A stretch of DNA of 5,350 nucleotides. It comes from Anaerolinea thermophila (GTDB taxonomy: Bacteria; Chloroflexota; Anaerolineae; Anaerolineales; Villigracilaceae). Shown here piece by piece: positions 1-5,342 of this stretch. The notes beneath the pieces were generated by a model. That model was not told the DNA's origin, made no database searches, and saw only the letters and a program-made list of their open reading frames with translations. Both the position numbers and the translations under genes were made by a program. Each line of letters starts with the position of its first letter. The first letter of the stretch is position 1. The stretch is taken from positions 1 to 5,350 of the forward strand of contig DZBA01000241.1 in assembly GCA_022729775.1 (NCBI GenBank), given 5' to 3'.

Positions 1-23
1 GAAAATGGGGATAAAATATCTGT

Positions 24-431
24 ATGAAATTTGATATGACCACCCCCGCTTTATTGTTCCCCGCTGTGACGCTGTTGATGTTGGCGTACACCAATCGTTT
101 CAACACGCTGGCTTCGATTATCCGCCATTTGCACGAGAAGTATCAGAAGCAGCGCGATAAGAACCTGCTCGCGCAGATTTCCAACCTGCGCTACCGCGTC
201 TACCTCATCCGCAATATGCAGATTTGCGGCGTGTTGAGTCTGCTGTTGTGCATGGTCAGTATGTTTGCGTTATTCGAAAACTGGCTGCTTTTGGGACAAT
301 GGCTGTTTGCTTCCGCGCTGATTTTGATGATTATTTCGATGGGAATTTCTCTGCGCGAGTTGCAGGTTTCCGTCGGCGCGCTGGATTTGCTCTTGATAGA
401 TATGGAAGAAGAAAAGAACCGCAGGGATTGA
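24..431 (+). CDS. DUF2721 family small integral membrane protein
   Basis: A 135-residue protein that I recognise as DUF2721, a family of small bacterial membrane proteins of unknown function. What is visible: a hydrophobic N-terminal segment (about residues 7-22) followed by the family-like stretch N24-R25 ... I32-I33-R34-H35-L36. A charged, probably cytoplasmic stretch (36-63) follows, then two strong membrane segments (about 66-85 and 89-109). The tail is acidic then basic and ends E-E-E-K-N-R-R-D. The length is normal for the family. The start at 24 is preceded by GGGGA at 7-11, a rather distant ribosome binding site (12 bases). ATG at 36 (residue 5) is an alternative. The stop codon lies in the loop of a terminator hairpin. 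The gene is convergent with the iron-sulfur gene block, so a shared function is not implied. Family confidence is good; role is unknown. Confidence 0.8.
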   Translation: MKFDMTTPALLFPAVTLLMLAYTNRFNTLASIIRHLHEKYQKQRDKNLLAQISNLRYRVYLIRNMQICGVLSLLLCMVSMFALFENWLLLGQWLFASALILMIISMGISLRELQVSVGALDLLLIDMEEEKNRRD

Positions 432-445
432 GCCTGCGGTTCTTT
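413..445. terminator. Bidirectional intrinsic terminator between convergent genes
   Basis: A perfect 13-bp inverted repeat: 413-425 (AAAGAACCGCAGG) pairs with 433-445, with a 7-base loop. A run of A (412-415) on the left and T (443-445) on the right give short U-tracts in both directions. The hairpin sits between two converging genes. Its left arm and loop encode the last residues and stop codon (429-431) of the DUF2721 gene, and the minus-strand gene stops just 6 bases to the right. The U-tracts are short, so strength is uncertain. Confidence 0.8.
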
Positions 446-450
446 GTTGC

Positions 451-1200
451 TTATTTGCTTAGTTTATCTACTTCCACTTGTAACTGCGCTTTCAGCGCTT
501 CAAAGTCAAGACCGTTTGCGCTGGCGTAATCTTTGATTTTCATGGCGGGGTCAGGCATGGAAGCGCCGATGATTTTTTCGATGTCGGATTGGGGAACGCC
601 GAGTTGCGTCAATTCGCCGAAGGTGGTTTTGCCTTTGATGAGATAAGTCTCGCTGGTTTCCACTGCGGGCGTGGATGCGACTTCGGGCGCGGGCGCGGAT
701 TCCGCGTCTGTTGCGGATGCGGGTTTTACATCCACAGTAAAGGTTTTAAGATACTCAATCCGCTCGGGGGTGAGTTTGGATTGATCCAGTAAATCTGCGG
801 CGGATTTGGGCAGGTAAATTTCTTCCGCGGTGATTTCAAAGGGAAGTCCGAGTTGAAAGGCAACGAACAAGCGGACAGAACTTGTGCCAATTTCATGCTC
901 GCTTTCGGCGTACATGGTTTCAAGATTTTTTACGGCAAATGTGGCGGGTTTATCGGTTGTGACTTGAAACGCCTGCGCGAGGAGTTCTGGCGTCACGTCG
1001 AACGCGCCGGCAATATCGCCAAATGTGTAAGACCCGCGAATGTCCGCCGGGTTGGCTTGACCTGCAAATTCGCCTTCGGCGTAGGTCGCCGGGATTTTTG
1101 TGGATGTCGTTTGCCAAAATCCCAGCGCGGAGGAAAGCGCGATTCCGCCAAACATGACGACAAAGATGATGAAAGCAAGGGGTTTGGATGTGAGGTTCAT
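451..1200 (-). CDS. Membrane-anchored I-[RK]-G module protein, partner of the NapH-like 4Fe-4S protein
   Basis: A 249-residue protein without a firm family name. Residues 1-8 are a short cytoplasmic end, 9-28 an uncleaved-looking membrane anchor, and the rest probably lies outside the membrane. The body has two similar modules. One starts at residue 54 (I-R-G-x-x-T-F-G-D-I ... V-T-P-E-L-L), the other at 188 (I-K-G-x-x-T-F-G-E-L ... G-V-P). The second ends with K221-I-K-D ... G230-L-D-F-E-A-L-K. The stretch 120-154 resembles an extra second half-module. An Ala/Pro/Glu/Ser/Thr linker (about 159-184) separates the modules. From memory, similar modules occur beside, or fused to, NapH-like ferredoxin proteins in Clostridia and Chloroflexota. 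No cysteine is present, so it does not itself bind an Fe-S cluster by Cys. The start at 1200 is chosen because it overlaps the upstream stop as ATGA and has GGAAG 6 bases before it. A longer frame to 1281 lies inside the upstream gene. Role inferred: structural or assembly partner of the redox protein. Confidence 0.75.
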   Translation of the reverse strand: MNLTSKPLAFIIFVVMFGGIALSSALGFWQTTSTKIPATYAEGEFAGQANPADIRGSYTFGDIAGAFDVTPELLAQAFQVTTDKPATFAVKNLETMYAESEHEIGTSSVRLFVAFQLGLPFEITAEEIYLPKSAADLLDQSKLTPERIEYLKTFTVDVKPASATDAESAPAPEVASTPAVETSETYLIKGKTTFGELTQLGVPQSDIEKIIGASMPDPAMKIKDYASANGLDFEALKAQLQVEVDKLSK

Positions 1201-2051
1201 TTTACACTTCCGCTGGTGAAGACAACTGTGCGCGCAACCGGGCAAATCGCTTCGGAGGTACATTCGAGGCAGGAAATACATTGATGGTCGCGCACGACAT
1301 CAACGCTGTCTACGGGGATATTCATGGGACACATGATGGAACACGCGCCGTCGGCTTTACAGGTTGAGGCAGCGCGTTTGATGGAGAACACGCGGAAAAG
1401 ATTCGTAACTCCCAATACCGCGCCATACGGGCAGGCGTACTTGCACCAGGGGCGTTCTACAAAAACGGACAAGAGCAGCGTGGCGACAAGAATGGCAAGC
1501 GCGGTCGGCGCGACTTCGGCTGACCAGAAGTTGAAGAGCGCAAAATAGGGATCGTATGCCTCAAAGACAAGCTCGCCGCTGACGGCTGTGACGTATAACA
1601 CCCAAACTAGAATTGCATAACGCGCATAGCGCAGGACGTTATCAAGTTTGGCTGGGACGAAATGGTTGTACCGGCGCTTGAAGAATTTCTGCCCAAGTTT
1701 GCCAACCCATTCTTGCACTGTTCCCAGCGGACAGACCCAGCCGCAGAAGACCGGTCCAAATAGAATGGAAAGCAACATGACAATAGCCGCCAGCACAAGC
1801 GAAGCCGCATGAGCTTTCTTGACGAAGATTCCGCTTGCGATGAAGGTGTAGAGCGTTTCCACGCCGCCAAAGGGACAGACCGCGTGCAGTGACGCGCTGG
1901 AGAAGAAGGCAAATCCAGAGCCGCTTTCTAAAAGCGTGTGATTGATTGCGATGAACGCAATCAACAGGAAGAAGAACCATTGAACGACTTTCCGTATCCA
2001 GATACTGCGCGGACGAAACAGCCGTATCCGCTTTCCAAAAACTGTGACCAT
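1197..2051 (-). CDS. NapH/RnfN-like polytopic membrane 4Fe-4S ferredoxin protein
   Basis: A 284-residue membrane iron-sulfur protein of the NapH/NosR-C-terminal/YccM type, which passes electrons between the quinone pool or cytoplasmic donors and an extracytoplasmic acceptor. Visible: about four or five membrane segments (near 22-38, 83-101, 143-157, 181-198). Between them lie the family motifs C59-P-F-G-G, C103-G-W-V-C107-P-L-G and C203-K-Y-A-C207-P-Y-G. A C-terminal two-motif ferredoxin domain follows: C231-x2-D234-x2-C237-x3-C241-P, then C258-x2-C261-x2-C264-x5-C270-P. The first motif has Asp where the second Cys is expected, and the second has two extra residues before its last Cys. The start at 2051 is set by a strong GGAGGT site four bases upstream; the frame extends further but without support. 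It overlaps the next gene by ATGA. The exact electron donor and acceptor cannot be told. I give no gene symbol because napH itself is not supported: there are no nap genes here. Confidence 0.9.
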   Translation of the reverse strand: MVTVFGKRIRLFRPRSIWIRKVVQWFFFLLIAFIAINHTLLESGSGFAFFSSASLHAVCPFGGVETLYTFIASGIFVKKAHAASLVLAAIVMLLSILFGPVFCGWVCPLGTVQEWVGKLGQKFFKRRYNHFVPAKLDNVLRYARYAILVWVLYVTAVSGELVFEAYDPYFALFNFWSAEVAPTALAILVATLLLSVFVERPWCKYACPYGAVLGVTNLFRVFSIKRAASTCKADGACSIMCPMNIPVDSVDVVRDHQCISCLECTSEAICPVARTVVFTSGSVK

Positions 2052-2142
2052 ATATACCTCCGAAAAAATATTATGAAGGTAGTGTAAATTTTTTTTGTAC
2101 AGAGTTGGGAAAGGTTTTGTGAAGATTTGGTAAAGGAAGGGT
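2052..2142 (-). promoter_or_regulatory. AT-rich gap with possible internal promoter for the iron-sulfur gene pair
   Basis: This 91-base gap is by far the largest inside the minus-strand block and is much more AT-rich than the genes around it, including a run of eight A on the minus strand (2096-2089). CATAAT (2075-2070) is a 5-of-6 match to a -10 box. No convincing -35 box lies 16-18 bases before it. I see no hairpin that would clearly terminate transcription from the DUF218 gene. The gap may therefore hold a separate promoter, but read-through from upstream is equally possible. Confidence 0.3.
2056..2061 (-). promoter_or_regulatory. Strong ribosome binding site fixing the start of the 4Fe-4S gene
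   Basis: On the minus strand GGAGGT lies 4 bases before the ATG at 2051-2049. It is the strongest Shine-Dalgarno match in the window. It decides for this start over the 49-codon longer open frame that runs back to 2198 and would overlap the neighbouring DUF218 gene. Confidence 0.85.
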
Positions 2143-2790
2143 TTACTCAATCGGCTCAGGTTTGCCCAACACCGGCTGCGGGCGGGTGATGTACACATCT
2201 ATCACAGATTGAACGGTGGCGAAAAGTTCGCGGGTATGCCAGTATGCGCGTGAGATTTTGCGGAAGTACGTGTTGTTTGCTTCCACGCCATTCGCGTCAA
2301 TGCCGAAGGAATTGCACAGGAACAAGGCGCGCGGCAGGTGAAATGCCTGCGTCACCAATATTGCAGATTTAACCTGAAAGATTTCGTCCGCGCGGTAACA
2401 GGTGTCGTACGTGCGCCGCCCGGCAAAATCCAGCACGATGTCACGGTCAGGCACGCCGAGTTGCAAAGCGTATTGCCGCATTGCTTCGGGTTCGTTGTAA
2501 TTGACAAAACGATTGTCGCCGCTCATCAATAGTTTTTCCACCTTGCCTTGCTGGTAAAGTTTGACCCCGGTTTCCACGCGGTCACGCAGCACGGGACCCG
2601 CTGACCCATCACGGTACAGTCCCGCGCCGAAGACAATTCCCACCCGCGCGGCGGGAACGTCTTCCGCGTTATACGTCCGCGTTGCCGCGTAGATGAGGAT
2701 AATCAACTTGGGGAGGAAGATGACCGTCAGCGCGATTGAGATTGTTACGCGCGCAAATTTCCAAAGAAAGGTTTTGATTTTTTGTATCAC
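2143..2790 (-). CDS. SanA/YdcF-type DUF218 domain membrane protein
   Basis: A 215-residue protein with one N-terminal membrane segment (about 15-35) and a DUF218 domain (about 48-200), closest in layout to E. coli SanA. SanA-like proteins are linked to envelope barrier function; their chemistry is unknown. Landmarks: G50-I-V-F-G-A-G at the first strand, L68-R-D-R-V-E-T-G, L88-M-S-G-D-N, N99-E-P-E-A-M, L112-G-V-P ... I118-V-L-D, R125-R-T-Y-D-T, and V146-T-Q-A-F-H-L-P-R-A. These are the conserved family blocks, so the domain looks intact. The start is GTG at 2790, 10 bases after the stop of the substrate-binding protein gene. There is no clear ribosome binding site, and no other usable upstream start exists because the frame is closed at 2806-2808. 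Translation probably depends on ribosomes finishing the upstream gene. Two cysteines (131 and 159) lie in the domain. Confidence 0.85.
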   Translation of the reverse strand: MIQKIKTFLWKFARVTISIALTVIFLPKLIILIYAATRTYNAEDVPAARVGIVFGAGLYRDGSAGPVLRDRVETGVKLYQQGKVEKLLMSGDNRFVNYNEPEAMRQYALQLGVPDRDIVLDFAGRRTYDTCYRADEIFQVKSAILVTQAFHLPRALFLCNSFGIDANGVEANNTYFRKISRAYWHTRELFATVQSVIDVYITRPQPVLGKPEPIE

Positions 2791-2800
2791 GGGAATATGT

Positions 2801-3802
2801 TTACTTCAACAGCGTATTCAAATCCAGCCCTGAACTTTTTGCATACATGATGAAATCCGCGTAGGTGGCGTCTTCCACAACTTGTAACTCATCCATGCCG
2901 TAAGCGACTTGTAACGTGTCTTTATAATCCTCTTCAGGCGTGAGAAGCAGGTCAATGAAGGCGCGCTGCAATACGCGGCGCATTTCAATGGGAAGTTTAT
3001 TCGAGAACGAAATATTTTCATAAGGGATGACTTTGGGCGTGCGCCAGATGACCTCAATGCGTTCCAGCACATCGGGGTAACTCGCTTCGAGCGATGGCAA
3101 GTCGCGCGCGTCGGTGTAGGTCGCGCCGAAGTCGCAGATGTCTGCCGCGTACACCGCGCGGACGACATTCGCCTGACCTTCGAGGAAGGCGCCGCTGCGG
3201 ACTCCGACCCCGGACTGGTTCAACGCCCCAAACGGAATCACATACCCGGAAGGCGATGAAGTATCGCTCCAGCATGGCTTTTTATCTTGAAATTGTTTGA
3301 GCGCGTCGGCGGCTTCGGCGGTGTTTGCGTTGCGCGCAAGGTCAAAATAGGGGATAAATCCGCTGTCGCGGTTGGCGATGAATTGCGCGCCGTAGAACAT
3401 CTCGCCATTGCGCAGGCTGCCAAGCGCGGCGGTGATAGAATCCGCTTCGCGCGCGAGTACATACCCGAAGGGCGAAAGCGGCGCGATGTGCGCGTTCCCC
3501 GTGCTGAAGGCTTCGATGAGTCGCTTTTCGGAAGTTGGCGTAACAGTCACAACGCGATAGCCCGTACGCGATTCGATATATGCCGCGAGTTTTTCGCCCG
3601 CTTCGATTGTCTTTTGATCTGGCTGCGTCGAAACGGGCAGGGTGAAAATCAGCGGGTTCCGCTCGCTGCCCAATTCTGGCGGCAGGGGCGTGGAGGTTGA
3701 CGGCGGCGGAGTCAAGAATGGCGTGGAGGTTGCAGGCGCGAGACGAATCGGCGCGTTACATGCAAGACTCGCAAGCGTGAGGATGAGCAAAAACTTTTTC
3801 AT
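2801..3802 (-). CDS. PhnD-like phosphate/phosphonate-type substrate-binding lipoprotein
   Basis: A 333-residue exported lipoprotein similar to PhnD-type periplasmic-binding proteins (phosphate/phosphite/phosphonate ABC transporter class). Signal: M-K-K then a hydrophobic core and A11-S-L-A-C15, with Ser at -3, slightly off the usual lipobox. A Thr/Pro-rich spacer (about 24-43) would hold the domain off the membrane. The binding fold begins near N49-P-L-I-F-T-L-P. Family-like spots are I94-x-A-F-x-x-G-x-x-H-I-A-x-L-S-P, D180-T-S-S-P-S-G-Y, and G203-A-F ... V213-V-R-A-V-Y-A-A-D-I-C-D. The ligand is not certain; remote homologues bind various anions or other small molecules. No permease or ATPase gene is in the window. 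The start is ATG 3802, which gives a good signal peptide. GTG 3817 (five residues longer) is possible; neither has a ribosome binding site, and the predicted transcript start is within about 15 bases. First gene of the minus-strand block. Confidence 0.85.
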   Translation of the reverse strand: MKKFLLILTLASLACNAPIRLAPATSTPFLTPPPSTSTPLPPELGSERNPLIFTLPVSTQPDQKTIEAGEKLAAYIESRTGYRVVTVTPTSEKRLIEAFSTGNAHIAPLSPFGYVLAREADSITAALGSLRNGEMFYGAQFIANRDSGFIPYFDLARNANTAEAADALKQFQDKKPCWSDTSSPSGYVIPFGALNQSGVGVRSGAFLEGQANVVRAVYAADICDFGATYTDARDLPSLEASYPDVLERIEVIWRTPKVIPYENISFSNKLPIEMRRVLQRAFIDLLLTPEEDYKDTLQVAYGMDELQVVEDATYADFIMYAKSSGLDLNTLLK

Positions 3803-3812
3803 TGAAGTTTGT

Positions 3813-3842
3813 TTCACATAATCATACTGATATTGCTATAAT
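3813..3842 (+). promoter_or_regulatory. Promoter of the DUF4230 gene
   Basis: TTCACA (3813-3818; 5 of 6 to the -35 consensus) and a perfect TATAAT (3837-3842) with an 18-base spacer. The predicted start is near 3849, giving a leader of about 18 bases that contains the ribosome binding site. It overlaps the divergent promoter on the other strand. Confidence 0.65.
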
Positions 3843-3849
3843 AAGACAA
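3821..3849 (-). promoter_or_regulatory. Promoter of the minus-strand four-gene block
   Basis: On the minus strand TTGTCT (3849-3844; 4 of 6 to the -35 consensus) and TATGAT (3826-3821; 5 of 6 to the -10) are separated by exactly 17 bases. Transcription would start near 3813-3815, only about 11-13 bases before the ATG at 3802 and practically on the GTG at 3817. The message would have a very short leader or none, which fits the lack of a ribosome binding site. Confidence 0.6.
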
Positions 3850-3855
3850 GGTAAG

Positions 3856-3861
3856 AAAGGA
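3856..3861 (+). promoter_or_regulatory. Ribosome binding site of the DUF4230 gene
   Basis: AAAGGA lies five bases before the ATG at 3867 and supports that start. Confidence 0.75.
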
Positions 3862-3866
3862 CAACC

Positions 3867-4538
3867 ATGAAAAACACATTGAATACTATTATGTCCATTT
3901 TGATATTGATCGTCCTTGCGGCGGGCGTGTATTTTATCGTACAAACCGTTCGTGAAACCGCAAGCGCGGCAGCGGAGCCTTTCGATCAGGTCAACCAAGC
4001 GAATTCATCTTTGCAGACGCAGGTCTCGCAGTTGATGAATCCCACGCCGACCATCATCCCCGACCCGGTCACGTACATCAATGATGTGCGCGCGCTGGCG
4101 CGTCTGGAGACCATCAAATACAGCGCAGAGCAGGTCGTGACATGCGAAAAGCAGGCGGACGGTCTGACGGGCTTTTTCGTCGGAGATAAGTTGTTGTTCG
4201 TCGGTCACGGCATTGTGATTGCCGGTATTGACATGGATAAAATGCAGCCCCAGGATATGCGTTTGATAAATGGCGAATTGTTCGTCAAACTGCCGCCTGC
4301 GGAATTGTTCATCGTGACGCTGGATAACCAGAAATCCTATGTGTATGACCGCCAACAAGGTCCGATTGCGCCCACCAATGCCGACCTCGAAACCGCGTGC
4401 CGTCAGGCTGCTGAGGATAAAATCCGCACCGCAGTTTTGGAAGATGGTATTTTGATGCAGGCGCAGTCAAATGCGGAAAATTACCTGTATAAATTTTTTA
4501 TGACGCTTGGCTATAAATCTGTGCATTTCGAGAATTAG
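3867..4538 (+). CDS. DUF4230 domain membrane-anchored protein
   Basis: A 223-residue protein with a single N-terminal membrane segment (about 8-26), a Gln/Ser/Ala-rich and Pro/Thr spacer (30-66), and a DUF4230 domain from about 68 to the end. Family features visible: V74-R-A-L-A-R-L-E-T ... Y85-S-A-E-Q-V-V-T; L109-L-F-V-G-H-G-I-V-I-A-G-I-D; V140-K-L-P-P-A-E-L; L152-D-N-x-x-S-Y-V-Y-D-R; A188-V-L-E-D-G-I-L; and A203-E-N-Y-L ... L214-G-Y. The domain is complete and of usual length. Its function is unknown; the anchor suggests it works outside the cytoplasm. Two cysteines (93 and 178) lie in the outer domain. It has its own promoter, a ribosome binding site and a strong terminator, so it appears to be transcribed alone. 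It shares its promoter region with the substrate-binding lipoprotein gene, which may link their regulation. Confidence 0.9.
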   Translation: MKNTLNTIMSILILIVLAAGVYFIVQTVRETASAAAEPFDQVNQANSSLQTQVSQLMNPTPTIIPDPVTYINDVRALARLETIKYSAEQVVTCEKQADGLTGFFVGDKLLFVGHGIVIAGIDMDKMQPQDMRLINGELFVKLPPAELFIVTLDNQKSYVYDRQQGPIAPTNADLETACRQAAEDKIRTAVLEDGILMQAQSNAENYLYKFFMTLGYKSVHFEN

Positions 4539-4556
4539 CGCGTTGTCGTTATGCTG

Positions 4557-4594
4557 CGTTCCGAAGATTGAAGAAATCTTCGGAACGTTTTTTT
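4557..4594 (+). terminator. Strong intrinsic terminator of the DUF4230 gene
   Basis: A perfect 13-bp stem (4557-4569 with 4575-4587, arm CGTTCCGAAGATT) with a 5-base loop is followed by seven T (4588-4594). It lies 18 bases after the DUF4230 stop. The last T residues overlap the stop codon (4595-4593) of the convergent lipoprotein gene. On the minus strand no U-run follows the hairpin, so it should work mainly in the plus direction. Confidence 0.92.
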
Positions 4595-5291
4595 ATGGCG
4601 TACAGTTGGCGGGGAAACTGACCTGCCCTGATATTTCATTTGGCTTCAATACGCGAACCTTGATCCAGTAATCGCCTGGCAGGAAAACCTGATAATAGTT
4701 GTTGACGCTCTTTGTCCCAGCTTCTTCAAAGATGATGGTTTCTTCGCCGGAAGAACCGGTGTTCGCTTCCCATTTCCACGTCACCAACGCTGGACCGTTG
4801 GCGGTGATTTTCGCCTCGAAGAAGACCGTCTGCGGAAATTCTTCGCACTTGACAAAGATTTTTTGCGGGTCGATGCGCGTCTCGACAGCGGTGATAAATA
4901 CCGGTGGCAGCGGCTCGATGGGGAGTTCTTCCGCTTCCCCTTTGATTTCGGTCACATTGCTCGAAAGCCAGCAGAATCCGTTGGGGTTGCCCGGGTCGCG
5001 GATGTACCACCATGTCGAGGTGTCGTTCCTGCCGACCACGCGCGCAGATTGTCCCGCGCGTAACTCATTCACCGTCGCGTAAATCACGCCCGGTCCGTAG
5101 CGGCAGTTGACGAGTTCATCCGTGACTTGCAGGGTCAACTGCGCGGGAGTCGCGCTCGGCGGAATTTGAGTCGGCGCGGGCGATGGAGTCAGCGTTGGCG
5201 GAATTAACGTCGGCGTAGGCGCAATGCCTGGCATGTTGCATGAAGATAGGAAGATAAACGTTAAGAGTGTGAGAAAATAAAATGGTTTCAT
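4593..5291 (-). CDS. SH3-like (SH3b) domain lipoprotein with C-terminal beta domain
   Basis: A 232-residue exported lipoprotein. Signal: M1-K-P-F then a hydrophobic core and the lipobox L15-S-S-C18. A Thr/Pro-rich spacer (24-49) is followed by a bacterial SH3-like domain (about 52-116) with V61-N-C-R-Y-G-P-G-V-I-Y, L77-R-A-G, V86-G-R, W94-W-Y-I-R and G105-F-C-W-L. Such domains usually bind peptidoglycan or other wall ligands. After an acidic linker (118-130) comes a second, beta-rich domain (131-230) that I do not recognise by name. It has C149 near its start and C230 at its end, and a motif P205-G-D-Y-W-I-K-V-R-V suggesting an immunoglobulin-like fold. The ATG at 5291 is preceded by AGGGA at a five-base spacing. 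Codon and protein style match the neighbours. The precise role is unknown; a surface-anchored wall- or ligand-binding protein is the likely class. Confidence 0.85.
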   Translation of the reverse strand: MKPFYFLTLLTFIFLSSCNMPGIAPTPTLIPPTLTPSPAPTQIPPSATPAQLTLQVTDELVNCRYGPGVIYATVNELRAGQSARVVGRNDTSTWWYIRDPGNPNGFCWLSSNVTEIKGEAEELPIEPLPPVFITAVETRIDPQKIFVKCEEFPQTVFFEAKITANGPALVTWKWEANTGSSGEETIIFEEAGTKSVNNYYQVFLPGDYWIKVRVLKPNEISGQVSFPANCTP

Positions 5292-5308
5292 AGGTTCCCT
5301 GTGGGTTA

Positions 5309-5342
5309 ATTATACCCGCGTGGAAAAATCCCTGCTTGTCAA
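5309..5342 (-). promoter_or_regulatory. Probable promoter of the SH3-like lipoprotein gene
   Basis: On the minus strand a perfect TATAAT (5314-5309) lies 17 bases before the ATG at 5291. A perfect TTGACA (5342-5337) lies upstream, but the spacer is 22 bases, too long for ordinary sigma-70 use. The -10 element is probably real; whether the TTGACA takes part is doubtful. Confidence 0.45.

Noticed and set aside
12..17. TAAAAT as a -10 box for the DUF2721 gene
   Set aside because: It is only six bases before the ATG and would give a leaderless message. No -35 can be checked because the window starts here, and GGGGA upstream could act as a ribosome binding site instead.
662..720. GC-rich, repetitive-looking stretch as a DNA repeat
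   Set aside because: It encodes the Ala/Pro/Glu/Ser/Thr linker of the module protein; the repetition is explained by biased amino-acid composition and no unit repeats exactly.
1201..1281. N-terminal extension of the module protein back to 1281
   Set aside because: It would run through the ferredoxin-coding end of the upstream gene in another frame. The ATGA overlap start at 1200 has a good ribosome binding site and directly precedes the membrane anchor.
853..1284. Plus-strand 143-codon open frame opposite the module-protein gene
   Set aside because: It lies wholly opposite genes with clear membrane and domain features, its translation has no recognisable family, and its composition (Gly/Arg/Cys-rich) is typical of an antisense shadow in GC-rich codons.
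2129..2145. Short inverted repeat (GTAAA/TTTAC) after the DUF218 stop as a terminator
   Set aside because: Only five pairs, AT-rich, and no U-run directly follows; too weak to call.
2052..2198. N-terminal extension of the 4Fe-4S protein back to 2198
   Set aside because: The extra 49 residues do not resemble the family, overlap the end of the DUF218 gene, and a strong GGAGGT site marks the start at 2051.
3287..3700. Plus-strand 137-codon open frame opposite the PhnD-like gene
   Set aside because: Antisense to a well-supported lipoprotein gene; the translation is Arg-rich without any domain pattern, and no ribosome binding site or terminator is seen.
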